From assembly GCF_011039275.1 (NCBI RefSeq), contig NZ_JAAKGB010000001.1, forward strand, positions 1,178,001 to 1,242,000: 64,000 bases of DNA. The letters are read 5' to 3'. Position numbers and translations under genes: made by a program. Source of the DNA: Streptococcus hyointestinalis. GTDB lineage: Bacteria; Bacillota; Bacilli; Lactobacillales; Streptococcaceae. This document shows positions 22,434-33,216 of this stretch, piece by piece. Below the pieces are notes generated by a model that had not been told where the DNA came from, did no database searches, and was given only the letters and a program-made list of their open reading frames with translations. Every line of letters starts with the position of its first letter. Within the stretch, counting starts at the first letter, position 1.

Positions 22434-22462
22434 AGGAGCACTCAAATTGATGTGCTCCTTTT
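22434..22462 (+). terminator. Terminator of the HdiR-UmuC cassette
   Basis: AGGAGCAC...GTGCTCCT, an 8-bp stem with T4 after it, beginning three bases after the last stop codon. Confidence 0.88.
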
Positions 22463-22490
22463 GATTCTATCATCTTTGTAAAGAATAATA

Positions 22491-22637
22491 TTATCTCTCA
22501 AAAATAAAATTTGCAATCCGTCTTGCTGCTCGCTCCGTAGCTAACTCAATTTCAGTTTTAGTTCAAACACCCTTTGGATAGTTGACAAGTAACTTAGCTA
22601 TTGGAAATTTACTGCCAATATAACCGTGACCACTAAT
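22491..22637 (-). pseudogene. Degraded 48-codon ORF downstream of the recombinase partner gene
   Basis: A minus-strand frame reads SGHGYIGSKFPIAKLLVNYP-KGV, then TGA, then TKTEIELATERAARRIANFI-FER and a stop. The peptide looks like a compact real protein interrupted by one stop at codon 25. Its first codon is ATT where an ATG is expected, behind AAGGAATAGT. Both lesions point to decay. In relatives this would be a small ORF of the integration module; I cannot name the family. Confidence 0.5.
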
Positions 22638-22659
22638 AATACTATTCCTTAATTGTAGA

Positions 22660-23067
22660 CTATTTCTTACGGAAGTCAGGTAACTCTTCAAATTTAGATA
22701 GCTCAAAAACAAAAGCCTTATCTTCAGGTATGTGAATTCCCTCGATTTTGTAACGTTTGTCGCTTTTCCACTCTGGCATGATATGAAGCAGAGTTTCTTT
22801 CAGATTCTTATTCATGACTTGAACAATCCCCTTTTGCTCACCCTCTGGTTTTGAAAACTTGAACGACCCTCTAGTTTTGGCACGACAAACTTGAATTCCC
22901 ATAACCCTTGTTTCCTTATTGAAAGCAATCAAAACTTGAGCAGGATAATCCAACTCTTGAACAATCCCCTTACTAAAAGTAACAAAGTTTTTATTGATGG
23001 TCATGCTATAATCGAATGACGAACGCTCAACAGTTACTACTTCTAAATTAAAATCTTTAAAACGCAT
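22660..23067 (-). CDS. Conserved partner protein of the serine recombinase
   Basis: A 135-residue protein (MRFKDFNLEVVTVERSSFDY...) with a beta-rich pattern and basic C-terminus. I do not recognise a family. It begins 14 bases after the recombinase stop, so it is in the same operon. Small proteins at this place in serine-integrase elements can be recombination directionality factors or hypothetical accessory proteins; this is only position-based. Confidence 0.55.
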   Translation of the reverse strand: MRFKDFNLEVVTVERSSFDYSMTINKNFVTFSKGIVQELDYPAQVLIAFNKETRVMGIQVCRAKTRGSFKFSKPEGEQKGIVQVMNKNLKETLLHIMPEWKSDKRYKIEGIHIPEDKAFVFELSKFEELPDFRKK

Positions 23068-23081
23068 AATATTCCTCTTTC

Positions 23082-24194
23082 TTATTTAAATATTTCTTTG
23101 ATGTCCTTAGTCTTCCAACTAGGATCAAGTACAACAAAATCCCTCAACTTACCAGTTTTGAGCTTCTTAACGTAGAGTTTAGGTGCAATAACTTTATTTG
23201 TAGATTTCGATTTTCTTCTTGGCAGTTTAAGAAGTTCTTGCACTAAATCCCATCTAGATTCTGGTATGATAGAGGGAATTCCATTTTTTAGACGATATTT
23301 GGGCTTCTCACCATTATTTTTGCGAGACTTATGACTAAAACAATCAACAGTAAAAGTCTTCTGCATGATGATTTCACCCTTATATTTCTCATTCTTGAGA
23401 ATGTTATATATTGCTAGATTAGACCAATTATCCAAACCTGTGACTGTAGGAATATGGCTATCCATGAGTGACTCAGCAATTTCTCGAGCAGACATGCCGT
23501 CGATATATGAGTCGTAAATGAATCTGACAATTTTGGCTTCTGACTCATCTATCACAATTCGTCCATATTGGTCTTTTGTGTAGCCGAGCAAATTGTGAGT
23601 TGGAATTATTGGTATTCCTCTCTTGAAGCGTTCTATTACTGACCATGTAATTGACGCACTTTTTTGTTCACTCTCACCTTGAGCTACTATGGCCATAATA
23701 CCAAGAATGAATTCACTATTCGTATCAAGTGTATTCAAGTTTATATCTTCGATATATATTCCAACTGGAGGGGATAGTGCCTTCAACTCTCGGTAAATAC
23801 TAATGAAATCTAGCTGATTGCGAGCAAACCTGCTAACACTCTTAACGATTATCAAGTCAATCTTCCCACATCTACAATCATGAAGCATCTGTTGGAATTG
23901 TTCACGTCGTTTGATTGATGTTCCTGATGCTCCTTGGTCAGCATAGATTCCAGCCATTATCCAATCAGGATTACTATTGATTCTTTCAGTATAGGTTTGT
24001 TTTTGAAGTTCAAAACTACCTGACTGAGATTCGTCAAAAGTACTTACTCGACAATAGGCAGCAACACGCAACTTCTTAGTTTTAACATCTGTGAACTCTC
24101 GCTTTGCAGGAATAATTTCAACAGTTCTCTCAGATACAAATGCATCTCGAATTTTCTTCTGTTGACGAGTAATTTTAGAATTCCGTCTTACCAT
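23082..24194 (-). CDS. Serine recombinase (integrase) of the prophage
   Basis: A 370-residue large-serine-recombinase. The resolvase catalytic domain has the nucleophile S51 in YCRVSTFDES, then YADQGASGTSIKRREQFQQM and the conserved SRFARN block. The Recombinase (DNA-binding) domain covers about 180-340 (GYTKDQYGRIVIDESEA..., then NILKNEKYKGE). It ends soon after that, without the Cys4 zinc-ribbon and coiled-coil found in many 450-550-residue integrases. By family it catalyses integration and excision. Its position at the right edge next to rlmD fits elements that use rum as attB. It has an upstream AGGAGG-type ribosome site. Confidence 0.88.
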   Translation of the reverse strand: MVRRNSKITRQQKKIRDAFVSERTVEIIPAKREFTDVKTKKLRVAAYCRVSTFDESQSGSFELQKQTYTERINSNPDWIMAGIYADQGASGTSIKRREQFQQMLHDCRCGKIDLIIVKSVSRFARNQLDFISIYRELKALSPPVGIYIEDINLNTLDTNSEFILGIMAIVAQGESEQKSASITWSVIERFKRGIPIIPTHNLLGYTKDQYGRIVIDESEAKIVRFIYDSYIDGMSAREIAESLMDSHIPTVTGLDNWSNLAIYNILKNEKYKGEIIMQKTFTVDCFSHKSRKNNGEKPKYRLKNGIPSIIPESRWDLVQELLKLPRRKSKSTNKVIAPKLYVKKLKTGKLRDFVVLDPSWKTKDIKEIFK

Positions 24195-24266
24195 TAGTTT
24201 TACCTCCTTTCTAGAAATCTACATAATAATTATATATATTAACTACGTTTTTCTAAATTAGAAGAT

Positions 24267-24299
24267 AAAAAATGACCTAACTAAAAATTAGGCCATTTA
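24267..24299 (-). terminator. Terminator behind cadDC
   Basis: On the minus strand AATGGCCTAA...TTAGGTCATT (one G-T pair) followed by T5. It separates the cadmium operon from the recombinase gene. Confidence 0.8.
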
Positions 24300-24460
24300 T
24301 ACTTGTAAATAGATTTAAAATTTTATGCCAAACTGGTACGAGAGAATGATTCCGCCCATCTAGAGTCTATGTAATATGTAATATGTAATACACACTTTAA
24401 TAGACAACAAATGTCTACTAAGGTCTGTATGAATAAACTCAAAAGTAGTAAAAATAGTTG

Positions 24461-24799
24461 TTATCCTAGTTGATTAAAAAAATCTCTGATTTCCTCATCT
24501 TTTATAAAATAATATATAATTTTCCCCTCTCTTCTAGTGTCCAAGATATTTTGATTGGCTAGTTTACGAAGATGGTGGGAGGCAGATGCCATACTGAGAT
24601 TTAGTAAACAGGCTATATCGCAGACACATAGTTCTTCAACAGCAAGGAGATAAAAGATGATATTTATCTGTTTATTATCGGTAAACTTTGATAAAATGCG
24701 AAGTGATTTTCGGACTTTTTCCTTTTCAAGGTAGTTCGTTGCAGTTGTAACATTTTGTTGATTTATAACATCCATTTGACAGATACTATCTTTTTTCAT
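24461..24799 (-). CDS. cadC: ArsR/SmtB-type Cd(II)/Pb(II) repressor CadC
   Basis: A 112-residue winged-helix repressor. Cysteines C7 and C58-V-C60 (ELCVCDIACLLN) coincide with the metal thiolate site of plasmid CadC; the fourth cysteine of that site (C11) is V11 here, and it is known to be less important. The recognition helix is MASASHHLRKLA. Metal binding releases DNA and turns on cadD. The start at 24799 (MKKDSICQ) follows AGGAG and overlaps the transporter's last bases; the longer frame to 24829 lies within cadD. Confidence 0.9.
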   Translation of the reverse strand: MKKDSICQMDVINQQNVTTATNYLEKEKVRKSLRILSKFTDNKQINIIFYLLAVEELCVCDIACLLNLSMASASHHLRKLANQNILDTRREGKIIYYFIKDEEIRDFFNQLG

Positions 24800-24810
24800 A
24801 ATTTTTTCTC

Positions 24811-25425
24811 CTAGCCTAACACAGCCCATAGCATGTCAAAGCTGTTGTTTTCAATCAGGATATACATCCCCAATCCTAAATAGACAACGGCAATAAACCA
24901 TCTGCTATATTTTTCCAAAGTTTCTCCAACAGAAGGGACTTGTGCTAATTTTTGGGCAGAAAAAACCAAGAGATAAATCATGACTAGAAAAGTAAGTAAA
25001 GTCACTATCAAATTCGCTAAATTTAAGGTGGTAAAATATGGGACAAAGACACCAATATTGTCAGCGCCACAACTTGCAAAAGTAATCATAGCGACTAGAA
25101 AAATCAGGTTTTTATTGTCTTTTCGCAAACCATCTTTTGCAATAGCTTCTCCATCAGAATCTCCTAAAAGCAAAACTTTGAGGCCTAGGAAAATTGGAAT
25201 CAAACCGAGTAAACCTAAAATCTCTTTACTAGGAATATAATTTAAGACAAATGCAAAAAGCAAACTTAGCAATATTAGACTAACGGAGCCTAGAAATTGT
25301 CCTAAATAGATGTTGATGATGTCTTTTCTGCTTTTTCTTTTGGCAAAAAATAACATTAGGATAATAAGTAAATCTACGGCTGTCCCAGAATACAGGATTA
25401 TTGAAGTAACAACATTTTGAATCAT
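24811..25425 (-). CDS. cadD: Cadmium resistance transporter CadD
   Basis: A 204-residue membrane protein with five to six predicted transmembrane helices and the CadD family features (TAVDLLIILMLFF, the TFASCGADNIGVFVPYF block with a metal-reactive cysteine, and YSRWFIAVVYLGLGMYIL). By family it exports or sequesters Cd(II). It is the first gene of a two-gene operon with cadC. I chose ATG 25425 (MIQNVVTS) because GAGGTG lies before it; the in-frame ATG at 25437 overlaps that site. It is prophage cargo, as in Phi-m46.1-type phages that carry cad genes (recall). Confidence 0.9.
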   Translation of the reverse strand: MIQNVVTSIILYSGTAVDLLIILMLFFAKRKSRKDIINIYLGQFLGSVSLILLSLLFAFVLNYIPSKEILGLLGLIPIFLGLKVLLLGDSDGEAIAKDGLRKDNKNLIFLVAMITFASCGADNIGVFVPYFTTLNLANLIVTLLTFLVMIYLLVFSAQKLAQVPSVGETLEKYSRWFIAVVYLGLGMYILIENNSFDMLWAVLG

Positions 25426-25435
25426 AAAACACCTC

Positions 25436-25455
25436 ATTCAAATATATTTTTGAAT
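25436..25455. promoter_or_regulatory. CadC operator
   Basis: ATTCAAATATATTTTTGAAT is an inverted repeat (7-bp arms ATTCAAA / TTTGAAT) between the -10 box and the cadD ribosome site. It closely resembles the TTCAAA-N6-TTTGAA operator of plasmid pI258 cad. Confidence 0.85.
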
Positions 25456-25457
25456 GT

Positions 25458-25486
25458 ATTTTAACATTAAACTTTGTAGATGTCAA
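25458..25486 (-). promoter_or_regulatory. Promoter of cadDC
   Basis: Minus-strand TTGACA (25481-25486), 17-bp spacer, TAAAAT (25458-25463), immediately upstream of the CadC operator. It lies inside the 3' end of the CpXC pseudogene. Confidence 0.85.
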
Positions 25487-25714
25487 AGAGGTCATACTGA
25501 ATAATTATTTTTTGTTCTTCATCTACTACGACTGTTGGGTAATCAATTAGCACCATATGGTTACAGTTATGGCAGGTAAATTTAAAGAAATCCCAGTCCA
25601 AAATAGCAGAAACAATCTCAGGGGTCTTCACCGCATAAACCCTATCAAATCTTTCAAAAGTACTTTGTTTTCCGCAATTAGTGCAGTTTGTTTTTGTTAA
25701 AAAATTGTTGTCAT
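25467..25714 (-). pseudogene. CpXC-domain zinc protein, frameshifted in a T-run
   Basis: ATG 25714 (behind AGAGGAAAAGTAGA) gives only MTTIF before TAA. Shifting one base in the six-T run that follows (25699-25704) opens a frame for 77 residues: LTKTNCTNCGKQSTFERFDR, then VYAVKTPEIVSAILDWDFFK and FTCHNCNHMVLIDYP, ending IQYDLFDIYKV. The paired C-x2-C knuckles and the FTCHNC...DYP block fit the CpXC family. Seven Ts would make an intact 82-residue protein. So it is either a broken gene or a homopolymer base-call error. Confidence 0.65.
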
Positions 25715-26018
25715 TCTACTTTTCCTCTTCATCGTTATTAAGTAAGTAACTTGCTCTCACTTATTATCTTTGCAATGCAAAATAAATTTTGAAATTTTTT
25801 TCAAAAAAAGTTAAATTGTATCAATTTCAGAACTCACACTTCAATCGACCATTTAGGTGATATTAGAGGTGGGGACGTTTCTATTCCCACAAACTCCTTG
25901 TCAATGGAAATAAACACGTACCCACAGGGTAAATGGAAATAGATTGAGATAATTTCTAGCTATCACTTCTACTCACTCCAAAAAATTCCTCACTCTTATA
26001 CTTCCCCACTATACAAGA
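25715..26018. other. Non-coding right end of the prophage
   Basis: No credible gene. It has the hairpin GTGGGGA...TTCCCAC at 25870-25891 enclosing CGTTTCTA, an A/T-rich stretch at 25780-25820, and several short ORFs without ribosome sites. It should contain the promoter of the CpXC gene and the attachment-proximal DNA. Confidence 0.4.
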
Positions 26019-26042
26019 AAAAGCCTTGCAATCAAGGCTTTT
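26019..26042. terminator. Bidirectional terminator behind rlmD
   Basis: AAAAGCCTTG-CAAT-CAAGGCTTTT, a perfect 10-bp stem, 26 bp after the rlmD stop codon. Confidence 0.9.
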
Positions 26043-26067
26043 CACTATCCCTTTCGTTCCAATGTTT

Positions 26068-27477
<1,410 letters not shown>

Positions 27478-27496
27478 TCATTATATCATAAATTTA

Positions 27497-28852
27497 TTAG
27501 CGCATTCCAAGTTTATCCAAGACTTTTTTATATTTTGAAAAATCAATGTCTAAACCAGAGCCGCCATACATATCAAGGGCGTCCACCCAGTCGCCTTCGT
27601 TTGGAATCGTCACCTGCTCAACGCCGTTTTGCGCTTCTTGCAGCATAGAGATACCATTTGTCAAAAGGAAGGAATAAGACAAGTTGGTCGACGTCATGGC
27701 AAAGACTTTTCCGACCGCAGCCGCTCCAGTAAAGAGCTTGGTTGGGTCTTTGACCTGCGAGATGATGGCTGACATGACCTGCTGCTGACGTTTGGTGCGC
27801 CCGTAGTCGCCATCGTCATCCTTACGGAAACGAGCGTAGTTTAACAGCGTGCGTCCATCCATGCGCTGTTTGCCGACCTTGATGGTCTGGTTAGGTACGA
27901 CACCATCTTTTGCGTTCAAGTCATCTGGCACTTCAACAGATGACACAGACTCGCCGTTAACTGTCCCAAACTTGGCAGTGATTTCCACACCATCTGGGAA
28001 GAGGGTGTTAATGGCTTCTGCAAACGTCTCAAAATCCACCATGACATAATATTTGACGTTGATCCCAAAATTATGCTTGAGGACTTGTCTGATGTACTCA
28101 GCCCCTTGGTTGTCATCCTGCTCACCTAGATTAAAAGCGGTATTGAGCTTCAAGTCAGTGTAGTCGTCCACGCTGTAATTTGGAATATTGACCAAAGTGT
28201 CTCGCATAAAGCTGACCAGCTTCACCTTGCCAGATTTATTGCCGACATTTGCGACCATGATGGTGTCCGTTCTAGCGTCAGTAGAGCCTTGGGTGACCCG
28301 CTGGTCGCTCCCTAAAATCAAAATATTGGTGCCATCAGACGTTTCCTGACCGTTAAAAGTCTCTGTAACCGCTGGAGAATAATTAGAATTGCTACCGACA
28401 TCATTCATCCCTTTAAAGAACATGAAAATCATCCCTGCAAGCACCAGTCCGATAAAGGCAGCCAAACCCAAAAGCACTCGCTTAAGCGTTTTTCTCTTTT
28501 TACGCTTAGGCTTTGCTTGTGCGTCATCTAGCGCTTTTTCTTTTGGCTTTTTCTTTCGTTTTGGTCGTGTGAGAGGAGCCTCGCTAGGATAAGTTGGCAA
28601 GTCGCTATTCTCTTGATAAGGATAGTCTGCATTCACAGTATCGTCGTAGCTATCGTCATCGTCATAGGACCGACTATAGCGTCTTTGAGGCGGTTGTGAA
28701 TAAGATGGCGTCTGGTACAAGGCACGTTGACGCTTCTGATTCAGATAAGCAAACTCCTCTTTTTCCTTAGTATTCAAATACTGAAGATTGTGAAGCAGAT
28801 AATTATACCGCAATTCTTCGTGATGGCTTAGTCCATTGTTTCGATTCGTCAT
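27497..28852 (-). CDS. LytR-CpsA-Psr (LCP) cell-wall polymer ligase
   Basis: A 451-residue type II membrane protein. A long, charged cytoplasmic part (1-124, with KRKKKPKEK stretches) is followed by one transmembrane helix at about 126-147 and an extracellular LCP domain. The domain keeps LILGSDQR, the arginine blocks ARTDTIMV and SFMRDTLV, and NYARFRKDDDGDYGRTKRQQ. LCP proteins transfer wall teichoic acids, capsule or rhamnose polymers from lipid carriers to peptidoglycan. It follows pheA by 16 bases in the aroA-aroK-pheA group, an arrangement common in streptococci. Confidence 0.88.
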   Translation of the reverse strand: MTNRNNGLSHHEELRYNYLLHNLQYLNTKEKEEFAYLNQKRQRALYQTPSYSQPPQRRYSRSYDDDDSYDDTVNADYPYQENSDLPTYPSEAPLTRPKRKKKPKEKALDDAQAKPKRKKRKTLKRVLLGLAAFIGLVLAGMIFMFFKGMNDVGSNSNYSPAVTETFNGQETSDGTNILILGSDQRVTQGSTDARTDTIMVANVGNKSGKVKLVSFMRDTLVNIPNYSVDDYTDLKLNTAFNLGEQDDNQGAEYIRQVLKHNFGINVKYYVMVDFETFAEAINTLFPDGVEITAKFGTVNGESVSSVEVPDDLNAKDGVVPNQTIKVGKQRMDGRTLLNYARFRKDDDGDYGRTKRQQQVMSAIISQVKDPTKLFTGAAAVGKVFAMTSTNLSYSFLLTNGISMLQEAQNGVEQVTIPNEGDWVDALDMYGGSGLDIDFSKYKKVLDKLGMR

Positions 28853-28868
28853 TTGTCCATTCCCTAAA

Positions 28869-29689
28869 CTATAGGTGATACACTTGGTAATTTCCTAATA
28901 TTTTGGTGGTGATACCCACCGTTTTGAGCTCTTCAAGAGCGTAAGTAATCAACTTTTCCTCTGGCACCAGCAAATCAATGATGAAAAAATACTCTCCCAA
29001 AACAGTCTTTAAGGGACGGCTCTCAATCTTTGTCAAATCAATACTACGCCAAGCAAAAACAGACAAAGCCTTGTAAAGAGCACCGGGCAGATTATCCGGC
29101 AAAGTCAAAGCCAAGGTCATCTTAGCCGTTTCTTTTGTCAAATTCAGGTCTGGCGCTTGCTTGCCCAGTACCCAAAAACGGGTGTAATTTTCATCAATTT
29201 CTTGGATGTTCTTTGCAACCACCTCTAGATGATAGGTGCTAGCAGCTTGCAAAGGCGCAATAGCTGCTAATGCCTGCTCTGGGTGTTCTGCGACATAGCG
29301 TGCCGCATAGGCGGTACTAGCTGTCGTCACAATGGTCGCATGAGGATAGTGCGTTTTGATGTATTGTTTTCCCTGCGCAATAGCTTGCGGATGTGAGAGG
29401 ATTTTCTCAATCGGACGATTTTTATCCGTCGCTAGCAGCTGCTGCTTGATGGGCTGAATAATCTCTGCCACCGCTGTGATGTCACTACGGTGAAAAAGGT
29501 AATCCAGTGTCTCATGCACAGAGCCTTCGATGGAGTTTTCAACGGGAACGATAGCATAATCAACACTACCTTCCTCATACGCCTTGATAACCTCTGTGAT
29601 ATTTGCCATAGGCACCAGCTCATCACGACTAAAGCTTTTGCTAGCTACAGCGTGGGTAAAAGAGCCGTTTGGTCCAAGATAAGCAACTT

Positions 29690-29693
<4 letters not shown>
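28869..29693 (-). CDS. pheA: Prephenate dehydratase
   Basis: A 274-residue stand-alone enzyme that turns prephenate into phenylpyruvate for phenylalanine synthesis. The PDT domain holds the catalytic T171-R172-F173 (NYTRFWVLG), and a C-terminal ACT domain (190-274) contains the ESRP element (KIESRPLKTVLGEYFF) for feedback inhibition by phenylalanine. No chorismate mutase is fused. Its start overlaps the aroK stop by 4 bases. Confidence 0.95.
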
Positions 29694-31454
<1,761 letters not shown>

Positions 31455-31541
31455 TTATCATAGTATAAAAATATTGTAGCATAATTTGAGGGCAAACAAC
31501 TTAAATTTCTGTAAAATTCTTCAAAAATATAATGGAATAAC

Positions 31542-31571
31542 AAAAAGAACCTTGCATGCAAAGTTCTTTTT
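31542..31571 (-). terminator. Terminator of gapN
   Basis: AAAAAGAAC...GTTCTTTTT with an inner TTGCA/TGCAA pair, 11 bp after the gapN stop. Confidence 0.85.
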
Positions 31572-31581
31572 GTTTGTTCTC

Positions 31582-33012
31582 TTATTTTGCGATGTCAAAA
31601 ACAACAGATTTGACGCTAGTCATAGCTTCGATAGAGTATTTAACCCCTTGAACACCAGCACCAGACTTCTTAGCTCCCAAGAATGGGAAGTTGTCTGTAC
31701 CACGTTGTGTTTTGTTGTTGATGTGAACTGTTCCCACCTCAAGTTGACCAGCAATCTTGAAGGCAAGTGGGAAGTTGTTGGTAAATACAGACGCTTGAAG
31801 TCCGTATTCTGATTTGTTTGAAATTTCGATAGCTTCTTCGACAGATTTCACACGGATGATTGGAAGGACTGGACCAAATGGCTCTTCCCAAGCAAGGCGC
31901 ATATCTGTAGTGACTTTATCAAACAAGACTGGGCAGATAAGGTTGCCTTCACGTTTGATTTCAGTAAGTGCTTCAGCTCCCTTGTCGCTAGCATCATTGA
32001 TAAGTCCTTCAACAAAGTCAGCAGCGTTCTTGTCAATAAGTGGTGTGATATCAGCGTCATCTTCTGGATTACCGATGGTTAGGTCAAGCACTTGTTGACG
32101 GATTTTTTCAACCAACTCGTCTGCTACAGAGTCCATGACCAAGACACGCTTAACGGCTGTACAACGTTGACCTGAGTAACCAAAGGCACCTGCGATGATG
32201 TTTTTAGCTGTCAAGTCAAGGTCAGCGTCTTCAAGGACGATAGCTGAGTCTTTACCACCCAATTCAAGCATGATTGGACGCATACCAGCCAATTTTCCAA
32301 TACGCTCACCGATTGGTGTTGAACCTGTGAAGTTGATGAAGTTAACTGCTTCGTGCTCAACGATGTAGTCACCGATGACAGAACCACGACCAGTAATGGT
32401 ATTAAAGACACCTGCTGGAAGACCAGCTTCTGCAAATGCTTCTGCTAGAAGAAGTCCTGAAATAGAACCTTGCGTTGGTGGTTTAAGGGCAACAACGTTT
32501 CCTGAGATAAGGGCAGGAGCAATCTTGGATCCTGCTAAATTGATTGGGTAGTTGAATGGTGAGATGGCAAGGACAAGTCCAACAGGCTCACGACGTACAA
32601 TAGCAATTTTGTTCTTGCTTGCGGCTTCAAAGCTACCACCTTCAAGCACTTCACCCTCCATACGAAGCCCTTCTTCGGCAGCGTAGTTGATGATTTCTGC
32701 TGTACGAATCACTTCGCTGACTGCAGATTTATAGCCTTTAGCGATTTCTTTAGACAAGACCGCACCGATTTTTTCAGCGTCACGAACCAAGATGTCTGCT
32801 ACTTTGTGAAGGTAAGCCGCACGCTCAACATATGAAAGTGCACGCCAAGCTGGTTGTGCAGCTTTTGCTTTCGCATAAACCTCATCTACCTCTGCAGTTG
32901 TCATTGCAGGGACAGTCCCTAGTGATTCGCCAGTTGCTGGGGCAAAAATTTCGATAGATTCCTCTGAAAGTTTCCACTCGCCGTTGACATAGTTTTTATA
33001 AGCTTTAGTCAA
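31582..33012 (-). CDS. gapN: NADP-dependent non-phosphorylating glyceraldehyde-3-phosphate dehydrogenase
   Basis: A 476-residue aldehyde dehydrogenase that oxidises glyceraldehyde-3-phosphate straight to 3-phosphoglycerate and makes NADPH, the main NADPH source in many streptococci. LELGGKDSAIVLEDADL holds the general-base glutamate, and the catalytic C284 is in GQRCTAVKR. The sequence begins TTG-ACT-AAA, so the start codon is TTG (33010-33012), with AGGAGG 8 bases upstream; no in-frame ATG is near. Its own promoter and terminator make it monocistronic. Confidence 0.95.
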   Translation of the reverse strand: MTKAYKNYVNGEWKLSEESIEIFAPATGESLGTVPAMTTAEVDEVYAKAKAAQPAWRALSYVERAAYLHKVADILVRDAEKIGAVLSKEIAKGYKSAVSEVIRTAEIINYAAEEGLRMEGEVLEGGSFEAASKNKIAIVRREPVGLVLAISPFNYPINLAGSKIAPALISGNVVALKPPTQGSISGLLLAEAFAEAGLPAGVFNTITGRGSVIGDYIVEHEAVNFINFTGSTPIGERIGKLAGMRPIMLELGGKDSAIVLEDADLDLTAKNIIAGAFGYSGQRCTAVKRVLVMDSVADELVEKIRQQVLDLTIGNPEDDADITPLIDKNAADFVEGLINDASDKGAEALTEIKREGNLICPVLFDKVTTDMRLAWEEPFGPVLPIIRVKSVEEAIEISNKSEYGLQASVFTNNFPLAFKIAGQLEVGTVHINNKTQRGTDNFPFLGAKKSGAGVQGVKYSIEAMTSVKSVVFDIAK

Positions 33013-33043
33013 AAGTCAATCCTCCTAATATAAGTTAATTCCT

Positions 33044-33071
33044 ATTTTATCATTTTTTAGGAAATTAGCAA
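33044..33071 (-). promoter_or_regulatory. Promoter of gapN
   Basis: Minus-strand TTGCTA (33066-33071), 16-bp spacer, TAAAAT (33044-33049), with TGA before the -10 box (extended -10). Confidence 0.7.
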
Positions 33072-33173
33072 CGATTTACTACAGAAAAAGTCTGAAAATT
33101 TTGAAAAAATTCTTCTTGACTAATTCTTAAAGCGTTAAAGCATGTCTAAACTCATTTCCTTCAAGCAAAAGAT

Positions 33174-33208
33174 AAAAAAAGACACTTAATCAAACGATTA
33201 AGTATCTT
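33174..33208 (-). terminator. Terminator of ptsHI
   Basis: AGATACTTAATC-GTTT-GATTAAGTGTCT, a 12-bp stem, with T7 after it on the minus strand. Confidence 0.88.
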
Positions 33209-33216
33209 AATAGGAA

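Noticed and set aside
24360-24391. CRISPR-like TAATATG repeats
   Set aside because: Only three 7-bp units without spacers; simple AT-rich repeat.
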